Positions 25,476 through 31,919 of a stretch of 34,966 nucleotides of DNA are shown here, in pieces. The position numbers were made by a program, and so were the translations under genes. A model generated the notes under the pieces. The model saw nothing but the letters and a program-made list of their open reading frames with translations, ran no database searches and was not told the DNA's origin. Origin of the DNA: Candidatus Aquicultor sp. (GTDB taxonomy: Bacteria > Actinomycetota > Aquicultoria > Aquicultorales > Aquicultoraceae); contig JAUXNY010000107.1 in the NCBI GenBank assembly GCA_030682615.1, positions 1 through 34,966 on the forward strand, given 5' to 3'. Numbering within the stretch: the stretch's first letter is position 1; each line of letters opens with the position of its first letter.

Positions 25476-26412
25476 TAAACTGATGGTAATCGCCGGTCCG
25501 ACTGCGACCGGCAAGACCGCCGTCTCGGTAGAGCTGGCGAAAAAGCTCGACGGCGAAATCGTATCAGCCGACTCTATGCAGGTTTATCGGCACCTGGACG
25601 TCGGGACGGCTAAGGCGACCGCCGAAGAAATGGCCGGGGTAACGCACCACCTCATCGACATCATCGAGCCGAGTGAGACTTTTAGCGCAGCCGCGTACCA
25701 GCTTCTCGCGGACGCTGCCGTAAAAGAGATCACGGCGCGCGGCAAACTGCCTATTCTAGTCGGCGGCACCGGTTTATATATCAGGTCTATCATAGACGAC
25801 TTGAAATTCCCGGCGGGAGACCTCACGTCCGAGATACGGGAGCGCCTGGAGAACCGCGCGGCCGACACAGAGCCCGAGACGCTCTACCGCGAGCTGCTCA
25901 CTAAAGACCCGGCGGCCGAAAATATCATCCACCCCAAAAACAAGCGCCGCATCATCCGCGCACTCGAGGTAATCGAGCAGACCGGGCGGCCGTTTAGCGA
26001 TTTTCATAAGGCTTGGTCAGACCGGAACTCTCATTACGACCTGGCGATGTTTGGTTTGACGATGGAGCGGGCACTGCTACATGAGCGCATTAACGTTCGT
26101 GTGGACCGCATGGTCGCGGATGGTTTGCTCGAAGAAGTATACTCACTCATCGACGCCGGTTATGAACAATTTTTGACATCACAGCAGGCCATAGGGTATA
26201 AAGAAGTTATTAGCCACATAAAAGGCGAGATGTCTTCAGAAGACGCGATTTCGACGATAAAAGCACGAACCAGGCAATACGCTAAGCGCCAGATGACATG
26301 GTTCAGGGCCGACCCGCGCATAACGTGGGTCGATATGACGGAGAAATCCGCCGGCGCGGCTGCCGAAGAGATATTAGCCCATCTCGGAGGCCGATTTACT
26401 TTGAAAGGGTAA
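25468..26412 (+). CDS. miaA: tRNA dimethylallyltransferase MiaA
   Basis: MiaA transfers a dimethylallyl group to A37 of tRNAs that read U-starting codons. The 314-residue product has the P-loop GPTATGKTAVS near the N-terminus, SADSMQVYRHLDVGTAKATAEE, LVGGTGLYIRS, KNKRRIIRALEVIEQTG and QQAIGYKE, all characteristic. Its start lies within the end of the AMMECR1 fusion gene (8-base overlap), and dapF begins 2 bases after its stop, so these genes form one transcription unit. Confidence 0.97.
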   Translation: MNSKLMVIAGPTATGKTAVSVELAKKLDGEIVSADSMQVYRHLDVGTAKATAEEMAGVTHHLIDIIEPSETFSAAAYQLLADAAVKEITARGKLPILVGGTGLYIRSIIDDLKFPAGDLTSEIRERLENRAADTEPETLYRELLTKDPAAENIIHPKNKRRIIRALEVIEQTGRPFSDFHKAWSDRNSHYDLAMFGLTMERALLHERINVRVDRMVADGLLEEVYSLIDAGYEQFLTSQQAIGYKEVISHIKGEMSSEDAISTIKARTRQYAKRQMTWFRADPRITWVDMTEKSAGAAAEEILAHLGGRFTLKG

Positions 26413-26414
26413 CC

Positions 26415-27254
26415 ATGTTACTGAATTTCGCCAAATATGAAGGTTTGGGAAACGACTTCATAATAATAAAAAATTTGGACGGCGCGATTGCGCTGACTGT
26501 CGAGCAAATAGCGCGGCTCTGCGACCGCAACTTCGGAATCGGTGCCGACGGCTTGATATTCGCCAGGCCTTCGGCAAGCGCCGATTTCTTTATGGATTAC
26601 TATAACTCGGACGGCTCGCTCGCCGAGATGTGCGGCAACGGTATCCGGTGCTACACTAAGTACCTGGTAGACGAGTGGTTGACCGACAAGTCCACCCTTA
26701 TTGTTGAGACCAGGGCCGGACACAAACGGGTCGAGATGGTCTTCGACGGCGGCAATGCGATAGGAGCAAAGGTAGACATGGGCGCACCCGAATTCGAAGC
26801 GCTGAAAATACCGGTTCGCGTCAAAGCCGAAAGGGTAATAGATGAGCAGTTTACCTTCGGCGATACCATTATCAGAGCGACCTGTGTTTCGATGGGCAAC
26901 CCGCATTGCGTCATCTTTGTCGATGATGTAAAAGAAGCGCCTGTTCAAACACTAGGTCCTGTTATCGAGACGAGTGACTACTTTCCACAGAAAACAAACG
27001 TCGAATTCGCACAAATCATATCGAAAGATGAAATCGCGCTGCGCGTTTGGGAGCGGGGCTGCGGGGAAACGCTCGCTTGTGGAACCGGTGCCTGCGCCGC
27101 GCTGGTCGCCGCCGCGCTCAACGACAAGACCGGCCGTTTCGCGATCATACATCTGCTCGGTGGAGACCTCTCTGTTACCTGGAATGAGGATGACCACATC
27201 CTGATGGAGGGGCCCGCCAAAAAGGTCTTCATGGGAACCATAGACATCAAATAA
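26415..27254 (+). CDS. dapF: Diaminopimelate epimerase
   Basis: DapF converts LL- to meso-diaminopimelate for lysine and peptidoglycan. The 279 residues hold MLLNFAKYEGLGNDFI at the start, CGNGIRC with the first catalytic cysteine (C73) and GETLACGTGACAA with the second. The start at 26415 is chosen over a frame opening at 26298 inside miaA because FAKYEGLGNDFI is the conserved N-terminus. It works with the adjacent dapL gene. Confidence 0.96.
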   Translation: MLLNFAKYEGLGNDFIIIKNLDGAIALTVEQIARLCDRNFGIGADGLIFARPSASADFFMDYYNSDGSLAEMCGNGIRCYTKYLVDEWLTDKSTLIVETRAGHKRVEMVFDGGNAIGAKVDMGAPEFEALKIPVRVKAERVIDEQFTFGDTIIRATCVSMGNPHCVIFVDDVKEAPVQTLGPVIETSDYFPQKTNVEFAQIISKDEIALRVWERGCGETLACGTGACAALVAAALNDKTGRFAIIHLLGGDLSVTWNEDDHILMEGPAKKVFMGTIDIK

Positions 27255-27255
27255 C

Positions 27256-27284
27256 GCTAGGCGAATTTACCATTAATGCCTAGC
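27256..27284 (+). terminator. Hairpin after dapF
   Basis: GCTAGGC and GCCTAGC form a perfect 7-bp stem around a 15-base loop, directly after dapF. No T-run follows, so a true terminator role is doubtful; it may protect the 3' end of the transcript. Confidence 0.35.
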
Positions 27285-27320
27285 ATTACCAGGACAATAT
27301 GTGCTAGTTTTAAAAGCAAA

Positions 27321-27348
27321 TTGTTATGCTGACCGAGTGGGCTATAGC
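27321..27348 (+). promoter_or_regulatory. Possible dapL promoter
   Basis: TTGTTA (27321-27326), 16 bases, then TATAGC (27343-27348), ahead of GAGGAGG and the dapL ATG. Confidence 0.35.
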
Positions 27349-27380
27349 TATCGGATAGGAATGAGGAGGACGTAGCGGTA

Positions 27381-28538
27381 ATGAAACTTGCAAAGAGAAT
27401 CGACAACCTTCCACCATATTTGTTTGCGGAAATCGACAAAAGGGTTGCGGAGAAGAGGGCGCAGGGAGTAGACGTCATAAGCCTAGGAATAGGCGACCCC
27501 GTAGAGCCGACGCCGAAACACATAATCGATAAACTTGCGGAAGAGGCTGAGAACGTCGCCAACCACCGCTATCCATCATATTTCGGCATGCCCGACTTCC
27601 GGCGCTCGATTGCCGGCTGGTACAAAAAGCGTTTCAATGTCGACCTCAACCCGGACACCGAAATCCTACCGCTGATCGGCTCGAAAGAGGGCATCGCACA
27701 TATAAACTTCGCCGTACTCGATGCGGGCGATACGACGCTCATCGCCGACCCCGGCTATCCGGTCTATAACACCGGCGCCATTCTCGCCGGTGTCAACCCG
27801 GTTCATGTGCCGCTGGTCGAGGAAAACGACTTCCTCCCGGACCTGGATGCAATCGACGCGGGCACTCGCGAGGCGGCTAAGATGTTAATGTTGAACTATC
27901 CGAACAACCCGACCTCGGCCATAGCCGGCGACGACTTCTTCAAAGACCTTATCGGCTGGGGAGCGAAAAACCAGGTCATCATAGCCCACGATAATCCATA
28001 CTCGGAAATCACCTTCGACGGGTACGTCGCACCGAGCTTCCTGCAGTATCCGGGAGCCAAAGAGGTCGGCGTCGAGTTCAACTCCTTGTCGAAGACTTAC
28101 AATATGACCGGCTGGCGAATCGGTTGGGTTTGCGGAAACGCGAAGATAATCGAAGCGCTCGGCAGGGTCAAGACCAACATAGACTCGGGCATCTTCAACG
28201 CCATACAGTACGCGGGAATCGAAGCGCTCGAAGGTCCGCAAGATATTATAAAAGAGATGTGCGACATCTACCAGAAACGCCGCGACCTGGTCATGGATGC
28301 GCTAGGCAAGCTGGGGCTGGAAGCTCGTGAGCCGAAAGCTACGATTTACGTCTGGGTCAAAGTCCCGGCGGGCTATACCTCGGCGAGCTTTGCGACGCAT
28401 GTCCTCGATAGCGTCGGCGTCATCGTATCGCCGGGCAACGCCTACGGGCCATCCGGCGAGGGATACGTTAGAATCTGCTTGAGCGTTAAAGACGACCGCC
28501 TAGTCGAGGCGCTCGATAGAATAAAGACGCTAATTTAA
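27381..28538 (+). CDS. dapL: LL-diaminopimelate aminotransferase (DapL-like)
   Basis: A 385-residue class I/II PLP aminotransferase. It begins KLAKRIDNLPPYLFAEIDKR and has ISLGIGDPVEPTP, the RYPSYFGMPDFR stretch, NYPNNPTSA and the PLP lysine in SLSKTYNMTGWRIGW. This pattern and the neighbouring dapF support the one-step conversion of tetrahydrodipicolinate to LL-diaminopimelate, rather than general aspartate transamination; the latter cannot be excluded by sequence reading. GAGGAGG lies 11 bases before the ATG. Confidence 0.87.
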   Translation: MKLAKRIDNLPPYLFAEIDKRVAEKRAQGVDVISLGIGDPVEPTPKHIIDKLAEEAENVANHRYPSYFGMPDFRRSIAGWYKKRFNVDLNPDTEILPLIGSKEGIAHINFAVLDAGDTTLIADPGYPVYNTGAILAGVNPVHVPLVEENDFLPDLDAIDAGTREAAKMLMLNYPNNPTSAIAGDDFFKDLIGWGAKNQVIIAHDNPYSEITFDGYVAPSFLQYPGAKEVGVEFNSLSKTYNMTGWRIGWVCGNAKIIEALGRVKTNIDSGIFNAIQYAGIEALEGPQDIIKEMCDIYQKRRDLVMDALGKLGLEAREPKATIYVWVKVPAGYTSASFATHVLDSVGVIVSPGNAYGPSGEGYVRICLSVKDDRLVEALDRIKTLI

Positions 28539-28596
28539 GAGATGTCTTAGCGGCAAGTTTTATAACGGAGGAAAGCGCATCAAACAGACGAGTTTC

Positions 28597-29865
28597 GTGA
28601 CCGAAAAGGAAGCCGAAAAGGCTATCATAGTGGGAGTACAGATTGGCACCGAGAGCGACTGGGAGGCCGAACAGACCCTAAACGAGCTCGAACAGCTCGC
28701 CTCCACCGCGGGGGCCGAGGTCCTCGACAGGGTGAGCCAACGGCTCTCAAAGCCCAACGTGCGCACCTTTATCGGACCGGGCAAGGCCGAGGAGATATTC
28801 GAGGCCGCCAAAAGTGCGGGCGCGGATATCGTCCTATTCGATGTCGACCTCTCACCGTCGCAGCAGAAAAACCTCGAAGACATCATGGCGAATATCAAGA
28901 TTCTCGACCGCACCGGCTTGATTCTCGACATCTTCGCGCAGCACGCACGCTCGGCCGAAGGCAAGCTCCAGGTCGAGCTGGCGCAGATGTACTACATCCT
29001 GCCGCGCCTTAAAGGAATGTGGGGACACCTCGAACGACTTTCGGGCGGAATCGGCACCAGAGGGCCTACAAGGGGGCCGGGTGAGACGCAGCTCGAGTCG
29101 GATAAGCGGATGATACGCAAGAGCATCCAGCGCCTTACGAGCGAGATAGAGGAGCTCAAGAAAAACCGTGCGGTTCAGCGACAGCGACGGCAAAAGCAGG
29201 GCATCTTCAACGTATCTCTCGTCGGCTATACGAATGCCGGAAAATCAACGCTATTGAACGCGCTGACCGGGGCGGACGTCCTGGTCGAAGATAAGCTCTT
29301 CGCCACGCTCGACTCGACGACACGCAAACTCAGTGTCGCCCATCGAAAAGAGGTCGTGCTCTCCGATACGGTCGGGTTCATCAAGAAGCTGCCCCATCAG
29401 CTGGTGGCGGCATTCCGCTCGACCCTCGACGAAGTGAGAATGGCCGATTTGCTCTTGCACGTCGTCGACGCCGGCCATCCGCGCATGGAAGGGCAGATAA
29501 AAGCGGTAGAGGACGTTTTGGCCAAACTCGAGGCCGATGAAAAGCCGCAGATACTGCTCTTCAACAAAATAGACCTCCTCGATGACGCAGACCGTGAACG
29601 TCTCAAAAGAGTCTACCCCGGGAGCGTGCTCGTCTCGGCGGTCAACAGGACCGGGCTGGAGGGGATACAGGAGGCCATCGAGCGCGAGTTGCGAAAGCGC
29701 ACCGTCCGGCTCCACCTGCTGGTCCCATATACCAAAGGGGCGTTTCTGCAACGTTTATACGGTACTGGAACCATCATATCGGAGACACACACCGCCGATG
29801 GCACCGAACTCGTCGTCGATATGCCCGAAGGCGACCTCGACGAATACGCTCAGTTTAAACACTAA
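28597..29865 (+). CDS. hflX: GTPase HflX
   Basis: HflX is a ribosome-binding GTPase that splits stalled 70S ribosomes under stress. The N-terminal domain (VQIGTESDWEAEQTLNELEQL, FIGPGKAEEI, DRTGLILDIFAQHARSAEGKLQVELAQ) is followed by GTRGPGETQLE-type sequence and a G domain with GYTNAGKSTLL (G1), DTVGFIKKLPHQL (G3) and NKID (G4). The first standard in-frame start is the GTG at 28597, giving 422 residues, but it is 25 bases from the ribosome site GGAGG (28567-28571). An in-frame ATC at 28579 is ideally spaced, so the true N-terminus may be six residues longer. No in-frame ATG exists further upstream. Confidence 0.94.
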   Translation: MTEKEAEKAIIVGVQIGTESDWEAEQTLNELEQLASTAGAEVLDRVSQRLSKPNVRTFIGPGKAEEIFEAAKSAGADIVLFDVDLSPSQQKNLEDIMANIKILDRTGLILDIFAQHARSAEGKLQVELAQMYYILPRLKGMWGHLERLSGGIGTRGPTRGPGETQLESDKRMIRKSIQRLTSEIEELKKNRAVQRQRRQKQGIFNVSLVGYTNAGKSTLLNALTGADVLVEDKLFATLDSTTRKLSVAHRKEVVLSDTVGFIKKLPHQLVAAFRSTLDEVRMADLLLHVVDAGHPRMEGQIKAVEDVLAKLEADEKPQILLFNKIDLLDDADRERLKRVYPGSVLVSAVNRTGLEGIQEAIERELRKRTVRLHLLVPYTKGAFLQRLYGTGTIISETHTADGTELVVDMPEGDLDEYAQFKH

Positions 29866-29925
29866 TACTTCCTGCTCAAGACAGCAATTTCCGAAGATAT
29901 CGCCCAAGAACCGTGATATTAGCTA

Positions 29926-29965
29926 TTGCATAGTACATACATTCTCATCTAATATGTAAATACTA
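29926..29965 (+). promoter_or_regulatory. blaI-like gene promoter with overlapping dyad
   Basis: TTGCAT (29926-29931), 18 bases, then TAATAT (29950-29955). TACATA (29934-29939) and TATGTA (29953-29958) form an inverted repeat over the spacer and -10, in line with TACA/TGTA sites bound by BlaI/MecI-family repressors. Autoregulation is inferred. Confidence 0.4.
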
Positions 29966-29992
29966 ATTATCTATATCTAAGGGGAGATGACT

Positions 29993-30397
29993 ATGGCGCG
30001 ACAGGCTAAAACGAAGGAAACGCCGGCACTGGCCGATATTGGCCTCGGCGAACTCGAAGCTGCGGTAATGCGGATAATCTGGGAAAAAAACATCAATACG
30101 GTCAAGGACGTCTTTATCGAATTATATCCAAAGAGGCGTCTTGCATATACAACCATAATGACTGTAATGAGAAGGCTCGCCGAAAAAGGCGTTCTCGAAC
30201 AGGATAGGGCGGCGAAGACCTATTACTATAAGGCGAAAGTCGGCCAGGAAGCGATGGCGGAGAGCATGATAAACTCAGTCGTCGACAAAGTGTTGGGCGA
30301 TGTCAGTGCCGACATCGTGATCGGTATCATAAAAAAGCACAGCTTGACGTCGGATGAACTGATGGCTTTGGAACAGAAACTCGGGAGCGCCAAATAG
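29993..30397 (+). CDS. BlaI/MecI/CopY-family transcriptional repressor
   Basis: A 134-residue winged-helix protein. LGELEAAVMRIIWEKNINTVKDVF and AYTTIMTVMRRLAEKGVLEQDRAAKTYYY are the hallmark DNA-binding region of the penicillinase-repressor family (PF03965), followed by a short dimerisation helix bundle. Start choice: AAGGGGAG ends 6 bases before the ATG at 29993, whereas the ATG at 29987 abuts it. No BlaR1/MecR1-type sensor protease is next to it. Its stop is 10 bases from the convergent end of lexA. Inducer and targets are unknown. Confidence 0.9.
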   Translation: MARQAKTKETPALADIGLGELEAAVMRIIWEKNINTVKDVFIELYPKRRLAYTTIMTVMRRLAEKGVLEQDRAAKTYYYKAKVGQEAMAESMINSVVDKVLGDVSADIVIGIIKKHSLTSDELMALEQKLGSAK

Positions 30398-30407
30398 GGC
30401 TGTCTTG

Positions 30408-31028
30408 TTAGAGTTTTCGCATCAAGCCGACTACCTTGCCGAGTATAGCAAGGTCGCTTACGATGATCGGTTCCATTCGCGGGTTCTCGGCTTTGAGCAT
30501 GAAGCTCTTTTCTCGCTTAAAGAAACGCTTGACGGTGGCCTCGTCTTCGACGAGCGCCACTACGATATCCCCATTGTCAGCGCTGTTTTGCTGCCGCACG
30601 ACCAGGTAGTCGCCGTCGAATATGCCTGCGTCTATCATGCTCTCGCCGCTGACCTTGAGAAGAAAGCTGTTATCGCCGGCTATCTCCACCGGAACCGCGA
30701 TGATATCCTCGATGTTCTCCTGGGCCAGCAAAGGCATACCCGCCGCGACCCGTCCGACTAGCGGAAGGCTTTTGACTTTGGACGCGCTCACACCCGCCGT
30801 GCCCGCTCGAAAATCCAAGACTTCGAGTGCGCGCGGTTTCGTCGGGTCGCGCCTGATGTAGCCCTTCTTCTCAAGCGCCGCCAGGTGGCTATGGACGGTC
30901 GAACTAGACGTCAACCCGACCGCCTGTCCTATCTCTCTAACCGATGGCGGATATCCGATTCTGCTTATCTCCGCAAGAATATAGTCTAATACCTGCTGCT
31001 GACGCTGGGTCAAATCGGTGCGCTCCAT
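30408..31028 (-). CDS. lexA: SOS transcriptional repressor LexA
   Basis: LexA represses DNA-repair genes until it cleaves itself on RecA filaments. The 206-residue protein has the winged-helix domain [37 protein letters not shown], the cleavage site RVAAGMP (A96-G97), the catalytic serine in SGESMIDAG (S130) and lysine in ATVKRF (K167). GGAGGAGG precedes the ATG. Its promoter region has a LexA box, and the recA gene in this window is an evident target. Confidence 0.98.
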   Translation of the reverse strand: MERTDLTQRQQQVLDYILAEISRIGYPPSVREIGQAVGLTSSSTVHSHLAALEKKGYIRRDPTKPRALEVLDFRAGTAGVSASKVKSLPLVGRVAAGMPLLAQENIEDIIAVPVEIAGDNSFLLKVSGESMIDAGIFDGDYLVVRQQNSADNGDIVVALVEDEATVKRFFKREKSFMLKAENPRMEPIIVSDLAILGKVVGLMRKL

Positions 31029-31062
31029 AGTGCCTCCTCCGCTACGGTAAATAGTTGTTAAG

Positions 31063-31091
31063 ACTATAACACAAAACTATGTTCCCCACAA
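31063..31091 (-). promoter_or_regulatory. lexA promoter
   Basis: On the minus strand TTGTGG (31091-31086), 17 bases, then TATAGT (31068-31063). The LexA box overlaps the -35 element. Confidence 0.55.
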
Positions 31092-31102
31092 ACATAGGTT
31101 CG
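31089..31102. promoter_or_regulatory. LexA box of lexA (near-consensus)
   Basis: CAAACATAGGTTCG on the + strand (CGAACCTATGTTTG on the minus strand) matches CGAAC-N4-GTTYG except for one base in one half-site. It supports autoregulation of lexA. Confidence 0.7.
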
Positions 31103-31216
31103 ATTGAACGGTGGCGCCCCATCCATGTAAATGCTCGGCAAGCGACCGCTTGAAATTTTTCAAGCACTCTATCCAGCGGTTATTTTAGCTACGCAAAAGT
31201 TTCTTCCGAATATGGA

Positions 31217-31244
31217 TTGTAGACACCATATATAGTGGTATACT
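31217..31244 (+). promoter_or_regulatory. nrdR promoter
   Basis: TTGTAG (31217-31222), a 16-base spacer and TATACT (31239-31244). The spacer is exactly the first NrdR box. Confidence 0.6.
31223..31238. promoter_or_regulatory. NrdR box 1
   Basis: ACACCATATATAGTGG agrees with the NrdR-box consensus acaCwAtATaTwGtgt at 14 of 16 positions and fills the -35/-10 spacer of nrdR. Confidence 0.75.
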
Positions 31245-31253
31245 TAATTAACA

Positions 31254-31269
31254 ACTCAATATGTTGTGG
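31254..31269. promoter_or_regulatory. NrdR box 2
   Basis: ACTCAATATGTTGTGG agrees with the consensus at 13 of 16 positions. It begins 31 bp after box 1, three helical turns, the spacing usual for cooperative NrdR binding. It overlaps the first DnaA box. Confidence 0.65.
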
Positions 31270-31285
31270 ATAAACCTGTGGATAA
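31265..31285. promoter_or_regulatory. Two tandem DnaA boxes
   Basis: TGTGGATAA occurs at 31265-31273 and again at 31277-31285; both are exact reverse complements of the strong DnaA box TTATCCACA. They lie in the nrdR untranslated leader, 12 bp apart start to start. Confidence 0.7.
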
Positions 31286-31305
31286 CCAGTGAACAAGGTG
31301 CAAGC

Positions 31306-31752
31306 GTGAGGTGTCCTTACTGCGGTTATGCTGATTCAAAGGTGATCGATTCGAGGCTGAACGAAGCGGGCGACGTGACTCGGAGGAGGCGCGAATGCTT
31401 GGAGTGCGGCAAACGAGTAACATCCTTTGAAAGAATAGAAGAGCAACCGCTTACCATCATCAAGAAGAACGGGGAACGCGAGCCGTTCAGTAGAACTAAA
31501 CTGCTGGAAGGCATCTTGAGAGCGCTTGTTAAGAGGCAGGTAGAGAGGGAGATAATCGAGCGGATAGTAGACGATATCGAAAGTAGCCTAAGGAACGAGT
31601 TTAGGCACGAGGTCGCATCTCGAGAACTCGGAAACCGGGTTCTCAGGGCTCTAAAGGAAGTAGACAAAGTGGCTTATATTCGCTTTGCCTCTGTTTATCG
31701 GGACTTTAAAGATTTAGAAGAGTTCACACAAGAATTGAAGATACTAACGTAG
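31306..31752 (+). CDS. nrdR: Transcriptional repressor NrdR
   Basis: NrdR represses ribonucleotide reductase genes in response to ATP/dATP. From the GTG at 31306 it has 148 residues, the normal length. The zinc ribbon uses C3, C6, C31 and C34 (RCPYCGYADSKVIDSR, CLECGKR), and the ATP-cone follows (LTIIKKNGEREPFSRTKLLEGILRAL). The GTG has AGGTG 5 bases upstream; an in-frame ATG at 31261 lies within the operator region and would add 15 unconserved residues. It is followed by nrdD, its likely target. Confidence 0.96.
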   Translation: MRCPYCGYADSKVIDSRLNEAGDVTRRRRECLECGKRVTSFERIEEQPLTIIKKNGEREPFSRTKLLEGILRALVKRQVEREIIERIVDDIESSLRNEFRHEVASRELGNRVLRALKEVDKVAYIRFASVYRDFKDLEEFTQELKILT

Positions 31753-31793
31753 TCCGATTAGAAGCAAAATCTATGATCATAACGCAGTAATTC

Positions 31794-31822
31794 TAGTTAT
31801 AACAGTCAGACGTAGCTATACT
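31794..31822 (+). promoter_or_regulatory. Possible nrdD promoter
   Basis: TAGTTA (31794-31799), 17 bases, TATACT (31817-31822), in the 167-base gap between nrdR and nrdD. I see no convincing NrdR box here. A perfect 10-base palindrome TATGATCATA lies at 31772-31781. Confidence 0.35.
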
Positions 31823-31919
31823 ATTTTGTCGCACTACTAGTCGCAGCGATATTCGAAGCTTAACAGAGGCAAAGCGTATTTTTAATGTACGGGCGGTTTC
31901 ATAGGAGGTAATAGTAGTC

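Noticed and set aside
31098-31109. GTTCGATTGAAC as a second LexA box
   Set aside because: Half-sites are in the everted order (GTTC...GAAC), not GAAC...GTTC as LexA requires.
31794-31831. A third NrdR box at the nrdD promoter
   Set aside because: CTATACTATTT matches only the left half of the consensus.
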